A stretch of 64,000 nt of DNA from NCBI GenBank assembly GCA_050299335.1, contig JBNKVT010000030.1, positions 1 to 64,000 of the forward strand. The letters are read 5' to 3'. The notes under the pieces are model-generated. The model searched no databases and had not been told where the DNA came from. It was given only the letters and a program-made list of their open reading frames with translations. The position numbers and the translations under genes were made by a program. This stretch comes from JBNKVT01 sp050299335. GTDB lineage: Bacteria > Pseudomonadota > Alphaproteobacteria > Rhodobacterales > Rhodobacteraceae. The first letter of the stretch is position 1. Each line of letters opens with the position of its first letter. Shown piece after piece: positions 1-7,478 of this stretch.

Positions 1-28
1 GGGGGGGGCCCCCCCCCCCCCACCCCCC
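1..28. repeat. Poly-G/poly-C low-complexity tract
   Basis: Eight G, thirteen C, one A and six C in a row, followed at 52-77 by short GGACGGGGG-type direct repeats. The G and C runs could form a hairpin downstream of lolA, which ends at 118. Because it lies at the very edge of the window, it may equally mark a hard-to-sequence stretch whose true length is uncertain. Confidence 0.6.
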
Positions 29-117
29 GGAGTATTTGGAAGATGGAGGACGGAGGACGGGGGACGGGGGACGGGGGTAGAGGGACAGGCAGGAGCCAGG
101 CGCGCCGGCTCCCAGGA

Positions 118-720
118 CTACTGGCGCTGCAGCTGTTCCCATTCGATGTTGAACAGGCGGCGATTGAGGCCGGAGACCTTTTCCAGCGAATCGAGGATGA
201 CCGTGGTGCGCTCGCCGGTCTTTTCGCGGACCGTCCAGCGGGTCAGCGCCGGGGGGCGGTTGGAAAAGACCAGGGTCATGTCACCGTCATTGGGCCGCTT
301 TGGATCGACAATCACGACGCTGGTATGGGTGCCGTCATTGCTGGTCGAGCGGGCGACGCCGGGGTCGGTGAGATCGACATCGGCCTGCAGAAGCAGCCGC
401 AGCGGTGTCTGGCTGAGCAGGTATTTCTGAGCCCGTGCGTTGGATTTTGAATCGAAGACCCCGATATTTATCCCGTCGGCGATGACCAGCGCCACGCCGC
501 CATCGTATTCGAACCGCATCAGCCCTGGGCGGACCATGTAGACCTGCCCCGCCGAGCGCGAGCCGTCGGAATTCACCTGGGTGAAGCGCCCGCGCACCGA
601 GCGCAACTGGTTGAGATATTTCGAGACCTCGGTCAGTGTCCGCTGATCCTGGGCCTGGGCGGGCATCGCCGCTGCCAGGGGCAGAAGGGCGAGACCGGAA
701 AGGAGAGTGCGTCGTTTCAT
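118..720 (-). CDS. lolA: Outer-membrane lipoprotein carrier protein LolA
   Basis: This 200-residue protein begins with a Sec signal peptide (about residues 1-23, ending AQA) and continues with the LolA beta-sandwich pattern: an early LNQLRSVRGRFTQ stretch and a GQVYMVRPGLMRFEY strand. LolA is the periplasmic shuttle that accepts mature lipoproteins from the LolCDE exporter and delivers them to the outer membrane. Length and domain order match the family. In related bacteria it often follows ftsK, but upstream of this gene is only repeat-bearing DNA. The start codon is directly followed by the KRR n-region of the signal peptide, so no other start is needed. Confidence 0.9.
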   Translation of the reverse strand: MKRRTLLSGLALLPLAAAMPAQAQDQRTLTEVSKYLNQLRSVRGRFTQVNSDGSRSAGQVYMVRPGLMRFEYDGGVALVIADGINIGVFDSKSNARAQKYLLSQTPLRLLLQADVDLTDPGVARSTSNDGTHTSVVIVDPKRPNDGDMTLVFSNRPPALTRWTVREKTGERTTVILDSLEKVSGLNRRLFNIEWEQLQRQ

Positions 721-953
721 GCCCTCAATATAGTCGCTTTCCTGCGGGCCGCCAGCCGCCCGGCCTCACAAGCAGGCGAGAATTTGCCGGGTTTTCGGCA
801 GGTGGGATTTCAGCCCTGACACAGAGCGTGAGAATTTTGTCCGTCACAGCCCTTGCATCACGCAAGCGGTGGCTTCACGGGGCTGAGTTCCCGGATTTGC
901 CCGAGGTGTTCATTCCCTGCATGGCCAATCTATACCCTATTCGGAAGATACAA

Positions 954-974
954 GGGTGCGTGAATTCACCCACC
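954..974. repeat. Palindrome of the GGTGGGTGAA family, copy 1
   Basis: Near-perfect palindrome centred on GTGAATTCAC with GGGTG and CACCC flanks, in the 448-bp gap between lolA and preA. A second partial copy starts at 1021. The same core recurs at 17896 and 60622. The rest of the 721-950 gap shows no convincing gene. Confidence 0.7.
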
Positions 975-1020
975 GAAGCCATTGCAACACGCGGCACCAG
1001 TGCCGCATTTCCCCTCCAAA

Positions 1021-1046
1021 GGTGCGTGAATTCCCGCACCCTACGG
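1021..1046. repeat. Palindrome of the GGTGGGTGAA family, copy 2
   Basis: GGTGCGTGAATTCCCGCACC followed by CTACGG. It shares the core and the trailing CCCTACG with the copies at 17896 and (as CCCTGCG) 60622. It abuts the tandem-hairpin repeat that runs to the end of preA. Confidence 0.7.
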
Positions 1047-1049
1047 GAC

Positions 1050-1175
1050 GAAGAAGCGCCGTTTTCGTTCAACGAAAACGGTCGAAATCCTTGAAGGATT
1101 TCGAGCTCTCCGGAGTTCCGCCCGTTCGTCGCTGAAATCCTTCCACTGGAAGGATTTCCGGGCGCTCCTCACTCC
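1050..1175 (-). repeat. Tandem-hairpin repeat module overlapping the end of preA
   Basis: Three consecutive hairpins: 1059-1081 (11-bp perfect arms, CCGTTTTCGTT), 1083-1103 (10-bp perfect arms, CGAAATCCTT) and 1134-1158 (11-bp perfect arms, GAAATCCTTCC). The first two recur in the same order at 17792-17837. The part GTGAGGAGCGCCCGGAAA..GCGACGAACG, read on the minus strand, recurs at 13171-13220 on the plus strand. The TGA in GTGAGG at 1169-1171 is the stop codon of preA, so the repeat reaches into the gene end. The hairpins could stabilise or terminate the operon transcript, but there is no U tract. Confidence 0.75.
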
Positions 1176-2467
1176 GCCGCCTTCGCCGCCGGGTTGTTCG
1201 GATGCGTCGTCCAGTTGGCGTAGTCGGCCTCGACCATCTTGCCGGTGCGGGCGTCGATGGTTCCCGGGGCGAGGCGCTCCATGGTGATGCAGTTCTCGAC
1301 CGGGCAGACATTGACGCAGAGGTTGCAGGCGACGCACTCGTCGTCCTTGACTTCGAAGACGCGCCCCTCGTTCATCGCGATGGCCTGGTGGGAGGTGTCC
1401 TCGCAGGCGGCGAAGCAGCGGCCGCATTTGATGCAGAGATCCTGGTCGATGCGGGCCTTGGTGACGTAGTTGAGGTTGAGGTACTGCCAGTCGGTGACGT
1501 TGGGCACGGCGCGGCCGATGAGGTCGGAGAGGCCGATGTCCTTCTCGTCGAGATATTGCGACAGGCCCGAGATCATCTCGGCGACGATGTGGAAGCCGTA
1601 GGTCATCGCCGCCGTGCAGACCTGGACGTTGCCCGCACCCAGCGCCATGAATTCGGCGGCGTCGCGCCAGGTGGTGATGCCGCCGATGCCCGAGATCGGC
1701 AGGTCGCGCATCTCGGGGCTGCGGGCGATTTCGGCGACCATGTTCAGCGCGATGGGTTTGACCGCCGGGCCGCAATAGCCGCCATGGGCCCCCTTGCCGT
1801 CGATGGTGGGCTCGGGCGCGAAGAGGTCGAGATCGACGGCGGTGATGGAGTTGATGGTGTTGATGAGCGACACCGCGTCGGCACCGCCCTGCATCGCGGC
1901 TTGAGCCGGTTTGCGGATGTCTGTGATGTTGGGGGTCAGCTTGACGATGACGGGCATGCGCGTGTGGGCCTTGGCCCAGCGGGTGACCATTTCGATATAT
2001 TCGGGGACCTGGCCGACCGCCGAGCCCATGCCGCGTTCGGACATGCCGTGGGGGCATCCGAAATTGAGTTCGACGCCGTCCGCGCCGGTTTCCTCGACCT
2101 TTTTGAGGATGTATTCCCAGGGGGCCTCTTCGCAGGGGACCATGAGGGAGACGACGACGGCGCGGTCGGGGTAGTCGCGTTTCACGACCTTGATCTCGTC
2201 GAGATTGGTCTGGAGGGGACGGTCGGTGATCAGTTCGATATTGTTGAGCCCGAGGAGGCGGCGGTCCGCCCCCCAGACTGCCCCGTAGCGGGGACCGTTG
2301 ACGTTGACGATTTCGGGGTCGATGCCGAGGGTTTTCCACACGACCCCGCCCCAACCAGCCTCGAAGGCGCGCCGGACGTTGTATTCCTTGTCGGTGGGCG
2401 GGGCGGAGGCGAGCCAGAACGGGTTCGGGGATTTGATGCCGACGAAGTCGGATGCGAGATTGGCCAT
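1169..2467 (-). CDS. preA: NAD-dependent dihydropyrimidine dehydrogenase, subunit PreA
   Basis: This 432-residue cytoplasmic protein has an N-terminal FMN-binding TIM barrel with the catalytic-loop motif NFGCPHGMSERGMG (Cys near residue 138) and two C-terminal 4Fe-4S clusters (CIKCGRC..C at 345-355 and CVACNLC..C at 378-388). PreA works with PreT to reduce uracil and thymine to dihydropyrimidines, the first step of reductive pyrimidine catabolism. It is the last gene of the minus-strand operon that starts with preT at 5785. Its stop codon lies inside a dispersed hairpin repeat, so the last residues could vary between strains. Confidence 0.93.
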   Translation of the reverse strand: MANLASDFVGIKSPNPFWLASAPPTDKEYNVRRAFEAGWGGVVWKTLGIDPEIVNVNGPRYGAVWGADRRLLGLNNIELITDRPLQTNLDEIKVVKRDYPDRAVVVSLMVPCEEAPWEYILKKVEETGADGVELNFGCPHGMSERGMGSAVGQVPEYIEMVTRWAKAHTRMPVIVKLTPNITDIRKPAQAAMQGGADAVSLINTINSITAVDLDLFAPEPTIDGKGAHGGYCGPAVKPIALNMVAEIARSPEMRDLPISGIGGITTWRDAAEFMALGAGNVQVCTAAMTYGFHIVAEMISGLSQYLDEKDIGLSDLIGRAVPNVTDWQYLNLNYVTKARIDQDLCIKCGRCFAACEDTSHQAIAMNEGRVFEVKDDECVACNLCVNVCPVENCITMERLAPGTIDARTGKMVEADYANWTTHPNNPAAKAAE

Positions 2468-2468
2468 G

Positions 2469-3101
2469 TCAGCCTCCTTTGGCGTAAATCTGGACCGGGT
2501 GGCCCGTGAGCGGGGTCAGTTCGGTGCGGCGGTCTTCGGCGAGGGTGAGGGCGAGGTCGTCATCGGCGCCGCGCGGCTGGTCGCAGCCGGTGATCGTGCT
2601 GGTGAGGAAGCCGATTGTGAGGGTGTCGCCGGGGGCGATTTCGCCTTCCCAATCACGGATCATGGCGACGGTGCCGCGGCCCTTGATGTTGAAGACATCG
2701 CCGAGTGTGCCCCAGGCGGTCGGCGTCTGGGGGGAGCGGTCGGGGGCGGTCTCGGGCGTTGCGGGAAGGATGGTGAGCGGCTGGTCGATGTAGGGTTTCA
2801 GTTTTGCGCCGCTGCCATAGTCGAGCCAGAGGCCTAGATTGCCTGTGGCGGCGAGGGTGGCGTGGTCGGGGCGGTCGCGTGCATCGACAGGTTCGGTGAT
2901 GCGGCGGATGCCGAAGAGCTCGGTTCCGGCGGCGAGAGCGCCGGGGAGGGGGAGGTCTCCGGTGCAGTTCGTCAGGTAGACCGACGTGCAGGTCGGGTGC
3001 GGCTGGCCCTTGTGGTCCGGCAGCAGGTGGGCAGGGACATCGCCGGAGGGGGTGACGATGTCCATGGCCAGTTTCAGGGTGCCGGTGAAGGGGGTGCTCA
3101 T
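2469..3101 (-). CDS. Conserved hypothetical protein in the pre operon
   Basis: A 210-residue soluble protein with no signal peptide and no motif I recognise. It is rich in beta-strand-forming and Gly/Pro/Asp stretches, and ends in a region with GEIAPGDTLTIGFLTSTITGCD. It is translationally coupled on both sides: its start overlaps the stop of the glyoxalase-like gene (ATGA at 3098-3101) and its stop is one base before the preA start. This spacing says it belongs to the pre operon. The reading frame has the same GC-rich third-position character as its neighbours, so I consider it a real gene of unknown function. Confidence 0.7.
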   Translation of the reverse strand: MSTPFTGTLKLAMDIVTPSGDVPAHLLPDHKGQPHPTCTSVYLTNCTGDLPLPGALAAGTELFGIRRITEPVDARDRPDHATLAATGNLGLWLDYGSGAKLKPYIDQPLTILPATPETAPDRSPQTPTAWGTLGDVFNIKGRGTVAMIRDWEGEIAPGDTLTIGFLTSTITGCDQPRGADDDLALTLAEDRRTELTPLTGHPVQIYAKGG

Positions 3102-3466
3102 ATGGTCTGGATCAGGATCATGTTGTTTTCGGTGTCATAGAAGATCGCCCAGCGGGTGCCGGGGTTCCAGGGGGCGTCGTCGGGGCCTCTGGCGATCTCG
3201 ACGCCGCGGGATTTGAGGGTCTCGCAGGCGGCGTCGACGTCCGGCGTGACGAGGACGAGGTCGGGCTTGTCGTTGCGGGCGTCGGAGGCGCGTTGGGAGA
3301 AGTGGATCAGGGTGCGGGCGCCGGGGAGTTTGAGGAAGATCCAGCGGAAGTTTTCTTCGTAGGGAACGTCGCGTTCAACCTCGAAGCTGAGTGTGTCGCG
3401 GTAGAAGGCGAGTGCCCGGTCCTGGTCGAGGACACCGATGGACTGGAAGTTGATATGGGTGAACAT
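3098..3466 (-). CDS. VOC (glyoxalase/bleomycin-resistance) superfamily protein
   Basis: The 122-residue protein is a single vicinal-oxygen-chelate unit: it opens with NFQSIGVLDQDRALAFYRD, the usual first beta-alpha element, and closes with GTRWAIFYDTENNMILI, the usual last strand. VOC proteins are metal-dependent lyases, dioxygenases or binding proteins and act as dimers. Substrate cannot be read from the sequence. It overlaps the next gene by four bases and lies between preT and preA, so a role in handling a pyrimidine catabolite is possible but is only inference. Confidence 0.8.
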   Translation of the reverse strand: MFTHINFQSIGVLDQDRALAFYRDTLSFEVERDVPYEENFRWIFLKLPGARTLIHFSQRASDARNDKPDLVLVTPDVDAACETLKSRGVEIARGPDDAPWNPGTRWAIFYDTENNMILIQTI

Positions 3467-3469
3467 CGC

Positions 3470-4117
3470 TCAGGTCTCGCAAGGACTGTAGGTGCGGTTG
3501 GGGTTGGGGGCGAGGGTGAGTTCGAGAGTGTTGGCGGTGCGGCGGGCGGTGATGCGGGCGCTGCGCGTGTCGGTGACCTCGAGTCCGTCGAAGCCGGTGA
3601 GGGCGAGGCGGTCGCACTGGGCTTCGGTGTCGAGGGTGGCGGTATCGGGGATCGGTCCGGGGAAGCGGCAGATTGTGCCTTGGAAGTCGGCGAGTTCGGT
3701 GGCTTCGATGAGGAGCTTGTCGCCGGAGGCGGTGCACCAGAGGCTGTGGACGGCCTCGCCGGTCGCCGGGGTGGTGCAGGCGGCGAGGAGGGTTGTGAGG
3801 GTGGCGAGGGTGCGGAGAGAGTTTCTTTCGCTTTGTAGTCCGCTTCCTTTCGTCTTCCGGCTAGGAACGCAGGGCAAAGCCCGTCCCAGGATGGGCGCTG
3901 CACTGACCTCTCTGCTACATTGCTTTATGGCGAAGACACTGCGGAGCGGGCTGCCAGGTCCTGTTGAGGCAACGCGCCCGTCCCTCGGGTGGGACGGGCT
4001 TTGCTCGGTGCTGGTCGCACCGTGCAGGCTCTGAGCGGAGGCGAATGGGGACCGCGATAGGTGGGATATTTGTCCGGGACGTGCGGCAGGGGGGATCGGG
4101 CGCGGGTCAGAAATCAT
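3470..4117 (-). CDS. Small cysteine-containing lipoprotein-like protein with a repeat-altered 5' end
   Basis: The recognisable part is the last ~125 residues: a hydrophobic stretch NSLRTLATLTTLLAAC that looks like a lipoprotein signal (Cys in the AAC lipobox position), then a domain with WC..G....I, F..T.C.F and a later C, ending at 3470. There is no ATG, GTG or TTG just before the hydrophobic stretch. The only in-frame ATG is at 4117, overlapping the stop of the upstream gene, and a product from there would first read through about 90 residues encoded by a dispersed repeat (3866-4040). I infer that repeat insertion replaced the original start. The C-terminal part is a paralogue of the neighbouring protein at 4107-4454. 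Confidence 0.5.
   Translation of the reverse strand: MISDPRPIPPAARPGQISHLSRSPFASAQSLHGATSTEQSPSHPRDGRVASTGPGSPLRSVFAIKQCSREVSAAPILGRALPCVPSRKTKGSGLQSERNSLRTLATLTTLLAACTTPATGEAVHSLWCTASGDKLLIEATELADFQGTICRFPGPIPDTATLDTEAQCDRLALTGFDGLEVTDTRSARITARRTANTLELTLAPNPNRTYSPCET
3866..4040 (+). repeat. Dispersed ~170-bp repeat, family A copy 1
   Basis: The element has perfect 12-bp inverted repeats AAAGCCCGTCCC (3876-3887) and GGGACGGGCTTT (3991-4002). Its internal segment reads TATGGCGAAGACACTGCGG followed by AGCGGGC, and it ends with GCACCGTGCA. Clear relatives are at 5990-6165 (same strand), 39340-39515 (opposite strand) and, as a mosaic, at 13095-13285. It contains no transposase gene, so it looks like a small non-autonomous (MITE-like or REP-like) element. 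It overlaps the 5' part of the lipoprotein-like gene. Confidence 0.8.
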
Positions 4118-4454
4118 CGCAGCGCTCCATGGTTAGGGGGGTGCGGCCGTCCTTGTAGTCGAGGGACAATGTGTCGGGGGTGACGAGGCGGGCGGCGATG
4201 GGGGTGCGGAATTCCTGCATGATGACGGGTTCGAGGTTTTCGTCGTGGAAGGTGCTGCGGCAGGTCATTTCCGTCTCAATTGCGGGGCCGTCGGTCTGGG
4301 GCGTGTCGAAGCTGCAGAACGTGTGTTCGAAATTGCCGAGACCGGCAGCCTCGATGCCGATGGCGGTGCCTTCGCCGCACCACTCGCCGAAGATGCCTGG
4401 CTCGGCGGCTGCCGGGGTGGCGAGGAGGAGGGAGAGGGTGGCGGTGCGGATCAT
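4107..4454 (-). CDS. Small secreted cysteine-containing protein (paralogue of the next gene)
   Basis: A 115-residue protein with a short signal peptide (residues 1-17, ending AAA). The mature part carries GEWCGEGTAIGI, a NFEHTFCSF segment and a third and fourth Cys (MTCRS, MERCDD), suggesting two disulphides in the periplasm. The spacing WC..G....I..(A)..F..T.C.F.....(x).C matches the downstream gene product, so the two are tandem paralogues. The start codon overlaps the preT stop (ATGA at 4451-4454), which implies coupled translation. I do not recognise the family and assign no function. Confidence 0.7.
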   Translation of the reverse strand: MIRTATLSLLLATPAAAEPGIFGEWCGEGTAIGIEAAGLGNFEHTFCSFDTPQTDGPAIETEMTCRSTFHDENLEPVIMQEFRTPIAARLVTPDTLSLDYKDGRTPLTMERCDDF

Positions 4455-5785
4455 CCCGAGAGGGCCTTGTGGATGTCCTCGGCGGCGTCGCGGCCTTCGG
4501 CGACGGCGGTGACTGTCAGGTCATCGCCGCCGGTGGCGCAATCGCCGCCGGCCCAGACACCGTCAAGCGAGGTGCGGCCGGTGCCGGTGACCTTGATCTT
4601 ACCGCCTTCGAGCGCAAGGCCGTCGGGAGCGCCGGTGAGTTTCTGGCCGATGGCGCGGAAGATCTGGTCGGCGGGAAGGGTGAAGGTCTCGCCGGTGGGG
4701 GCGAGGCCTTCGGGCGTGTCCTCGGTATAGGCGAGTTCGATGGAAGCCGCGGCGCCGTTGCCGGTGACTCGGACGGGTTGGGCGTTGAATAGGAGACGCA
4801 CGCCTTTCGACGTGGCGAGGTCCTGTTCGTATTCGGAGGCGCTCATGCGGTCCTTGCCGCGGCGGTAGACGATGGTGACCTCCTCGGCGCCCAGCAGCTT
4901 TGCCTGCACCCCGGCATCGATGGCGGTCATGCCGCCGCCGATGACAACGACGCGCCGGCCGATGGGGAGATCCGCGAGGTCGGAGGCCTGGCGGAGATCG
5001 GCGATGAAGCCGATGGCGTCCTCGACGCCCTGGGTCTCGCCGCCGGGGATGCCGAGCTGGTTGGAGCGGCCGAGGCCGATGGCGAGGAAGACCGCGTCGA
5101 AACCGGATTTGAGGCTGTCGAGGGTGATCTGGTCGCCGAGCATCTTGCCGGTCTCAAGGGTGATACCGCCGATTCGGAGGAGCCAATTGACCTCGGCTTG
5201 CGCGAAATTGTCGATCGTCTTGTAGGAGGCGATGCCGTATTCGTTGAGGCCGCCGGGCTTGGGGCGGGCGTCGTAGAGGGTGACGCCGTGACCCTTCATC
5301 GCGAGGCGGTGGGCGCAGGCGAGGCCGGCGGGGCCGGCGCCGACGATGGCAATGCGTTTTCCGGTGTCGGGAGCGCGGGTGAAGGGGTGGGCGTTTGCGG
5401 CCATCATTGTGTCGGTGGCGTAGCGCTGCAGGCGGCCGATCTCGACGGGTTTGCCCTCGGCGGTCTCGCGGACGCAAACCTCTTCGCAGAGGGTCTCGGT
5501 GGGGCAGACGCGGGCGCACATGCCGCCGAGGATGTTCTGGGACAGGATGGTTCTTGCCGCCGCCTCGGGGGTGCCGGTGGCGATCTGGCGGATGAAGAGC
5601 GGGATGTCGATACTCGTAGGACAGGCAGTCATGCAGGGCGCGTCGAAGCAGAAATAGCAGCGGTCGGCGGCGACGAGGGCTTCATGGGGGTCGAGGGCCG
5701 GGTGGAGGTCGGCGAAATTACTCTCGTAGTCGGGCGCGGTGAGCCGGCCTGCGACAATGCCCGGAGCGTGTGTACTGGGTGCCAT
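4451..5785 (-). CDS. preT: NAD-dependent dihydropyrimidine dehydrogenase, subunit PreT
   Basis: This 444-residue protein resembles the small subunit of glutamate synthase: two N-terminal 4Fe-4S clusters (CYFCFDAPCMTAC at 43-55; CARVCPTETLCEEVC at 90-104), an FAD site IAIVGAGPAGLACA near 146 and a second NAD(P)-binding VVVIGGGMTAID motif. PreT takes electrons from NADH and passes them to PreA. I chose the ATG at 5785 because AGGGGAGAGG sits just before it; an in-frame ATG upstream at 5848 lacks this. It heads an operon of six tightly packed genes ending in preA. The AT-rich stretch at 5800-5870 is the likely promoter zone. Confidence 0.9.
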   Translation of the reverse strand: MAPSTHAPGIVAGRLTAPDYESNFADLHPALDPHEALVAADRCYFCFDAPCMTACPTSIDIPLFIRQIATGTPEAAARTILSQNILGGMCARVCPTETLCEEVCVRETAEGKPVEIGRLQRYATDTMMAANAHPFTRAPDTGKRIAIVGAGPAGLACAHRLAMKGHGVTLYDARPKPGGLNEYGIASYKTIDNFAQAEVNWLLRIGGITLETGKMLGDQITLDSLKSGFDAVFLAIGLGRSNQLGIPGGETQGVEDAIGFIADLRQASDLADLPIGRRVVVIGGGMTAIDAGVQAKLLGAEEVTIVYRRGKDRMSASEYEQDLATSKGVRLLFNAQPVRVTGNGAAASIELAYTEDTPEGLAPTGETFTLPADQIFRAIGQKLTGAPDGLALEGGKIKVTGTGRTSLDGVWAGGDCATGGDDLTVTAVAEGRDAAEDIHKALSG

Positions 5786-5989
5786 GGACCTCTCCCCTGC
5801 CCTTGTTCTGATGCGAGAAACTCTGGCACAGGTCAATTTTTTTATCAAATGGTAAAATAATTTGCGTGGGTTGGAGGGGTGATGTTGTGAAGAAGTGCCT
5901 GAACATTGGGCAAAGGGTGGGGCTGGGGGCGTATCGGGATAGAAATGAAAGTATTGTTTCCAAAATAGGTCGCCGCTGCAGGTTGAGGG

Positions 5990-6165
5990 CCAAGCCTGGC
6001 CCGGGGTGGGCGCGGCACGGGGCTTGCCGCTGGACAGCTTTTTGGCGAAGACACTGCGGAGCGGGCCGCCCGGTCCTGTGGATGCGACGCGCCCGTCCCG
6101 GGGGTGGGACGGACTTTGCTTGGGCTGCTGGGCGCACCGTGCAAGTTCTGAGCGGGGAAATGAGG
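5990..6165 (+). repeat. Dispersed ~170-bp repeat, family A copy 2
   Basis: It shares long identical blocks with copy 1 (TTGGCGAAGACACTGCGG, CGACGCGCCCGTCCC, GGGTGGGACGG, GCGCACCGTGCA, TTCTGAGCGG) in the same orientation. Its outer inverted repeats are degenerate. It fills the middle of the 530-bp gap between divergent preT and pcaD. The remaining gap has a TATACGTATA palindrome at 6210-6219 and no gene. Confidence 0.8.
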
Positions 6166-6281
6166 GGTATTCGCGAAATAGAGACGTTCGGGATGGGAAT
6201 CTCCTTACCTATACGTATAAAAGTAACTCTCCGGTTTCCCTCAACTCAACTAACCCTCCCGCCCTTTCCCACCGCTAGCAT

Positions 6282-6314
6282 TTGACAACAGGCGCAAAGC
6301 GGCTAGAGCTAGCC
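6282..6314 (+). promoter_or_regulatory. Candidate promoter and inverted repeat before pcaD
   Basis: TTGACA at 6282-6287 is followed after 16 bp by TAGAGC (6304-6309), a plausible sigma-70 promoter. The -10 lies inside the inverted repeat GGCTAG-AG-CTAGCC (6301-6314). The distance to the ATG at 6317 is so short that transcription would begin at or near the start codon, which would make a leaderless message. No Shine-Dalgarno sequence is present before 6317. This is a reading of sequence only. Confidence 0.4.
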
Positions 6315-6316
6315 CC

Positions 6317-7111
6317 ATGCAGATGATCGAGACAAATGGCGTGCGGCTGCACGTCTCCGACCAGGGACCGAGGGACGGGTTTCCGGTGGTGTTCGCCAAC
6401 TCGCTCGGCACCGATCTGAGGCTCTGGGACGCGATGGTGCCCCTGTTGCCCCAAGGCCTGCGGCTGATCCGTTATGACAAGCGCGGACACGGGCTGAGCG
6501 ACGCCCCCCCTGCCCCTTACCATATGGGCGATCTGGTGAAAGATGCCGCCGGGGTCATGGACACGCTCGGGGTCCGAAACGTGCTCTTTGTCGGGCTTTC
6601 AATCGGCGGGATCATCGCTCAGGGGCTGGCGGCGGAACGCCCCGATCTGATCCGCGCCGTGGTCATCGCTGACAGTGCCGCCAAGATCGGTACCGAGGAG
6701 ATGTGGCAATCCCGCATTGACGCCGTCCGCGAGGGCGGGATCGAGGCTCTGGCCGAGCCGATCCTCGAACGCTGGTTTTCAAAGGATTTCCGCGACAATC
6801 GCGCGCTGGAACTGGCCGCCTGGCGCCATATGCTCACCCGAACGCCTGTCGAAGGCTACACCGGCTGCAGCCGCGCCATCGCCGATACCGACCTGATGGA
6901 GAGCACCGCGCGGCTGAGCCTGCCGACGCTCTGCCTCGTCGGTTCCGAGGACGGCGCCACCCCGCCCGACCTGGTCCGCGAGACCGCCGGGCTGATCAAA
7001 GGCGCGCGGTTCGAGATCATCCACGGCGCCGGTCACCTGCCGTGCGTGGAGGCGCCCGAGGAGGTGGCCCGTCTGCTGACAGGTTTCATGAAGGAGAACG
7101 CCCTTGGCTGA
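6317..7111 (+). CDS. pcaD: 3-oxoadipate enol-lactonase
   Basis: The 264-residue alpha/beta-hydrolase has the nucleophile elbow VGLSIGGI (Ser near 95), an acid loop in VGSEDGATPPD and the histidine in HGAGHLPCVEAPE. It hydrolyses beta-ketoadipate enol-lactone to beta-ketoadipate in the protocatechuate branch of the ortho-cleavage pathway. It is the first gene of the operon pcaD-pcaC-BKACE-pcaB, and its last eight bases overlap the start of pcaC, which supports the pathway assignment over a generic hydrolase. There is an alternative ATG two codons downstream. Confidence 0.9.
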   Translation: MQMIETNGVRLHVSDQGPRDGFPVVFANSLGTDLRLWDAMVPLLPQGLRLIRYDKRGHGLSDAPPAPYHMGDLVKDAAGVMDTLGVRNVLFVGLSIGGIIAQGLAAERPDLIRAVVIADSAAKIGTEEMWQSRIDAVREGGIEALAEPILERWFSKDFRDNRALELAAWRHMLTRTPVEGYTGCSRAIADTDLMESTARLSLPTLCLVGSEDGATPPDLVRETAGLIKGARFEIIHGAGHLPCVEAPEEVARLLTGFMKENALG

Positions 7112-7478
7112 CCGTTTCAAAACCGGCATGGCCACCCGCCGCTCGGTACTGGGAGACGCCCATGTCGATCGCGCCGAGGCCGCGAAGACCCCGCTCGACG
7201 CGCCCTTCCAGACCTTCATCACCGAGGGGGCCTGGGGTTCGGTCTGGTCGCGCGATGGGCTGTCGAAACGCGACCGCTCGCTGATCACCCTAGCGCTTCT
7301 GGCCGCCGGGGGCCATCACGAGGAAGTGGCGATGCATGTCCGCGCCACCCGCAATACCGGGGCGACCCCAGAGGAGATCATGGAAACCATGTTGCATGTC
7401 GCGGTCTATGCCGGGGTGCCGAACGCCAATTCCGCCATCAGGATCGTCAAGCAGACCCTCTCGGAGATGGATGAATGA
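7104..7478 (+). CDS. pcaC: 4-carboxymuconolactone decarboxylase
   Basis: A 124-residue all-alpha protein of the AhpD/CMD superfamily, with the family pattern GHHEEVAMHVRATRNTGAT followed by EIMETMLHVAVYAGVPNAN. It decarboxylates gamma-carboxymuconolactone to beta-ketoadipate enol-lactone, the substrate of PcaD. It lacks the CxxC of AhpD-type peroxidases, as expected of true PcaC. It overlaps pcaD by eight bases and the following gene by four (ATGA), so the three are co-translated. Confidence 0.92.
   Translation: MADRFKTGMATRRSVLGDAHVDRAEAAKTPLDAPFQTFITEGAWGSVWSRDGLSKRDRSLITLALLAAGGHHEEVAMHVRATRNTGATPEEIMETMLHVAVYAGVPNANSAIRIVKQTLSEMDE

Noticed and set aside
1041..2354. Open frames overlapping preA in another frame
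   Set aside because: Arg/His/Pro-rich translation with no domains; preA with its iron-sulphur motifs is the true gene.
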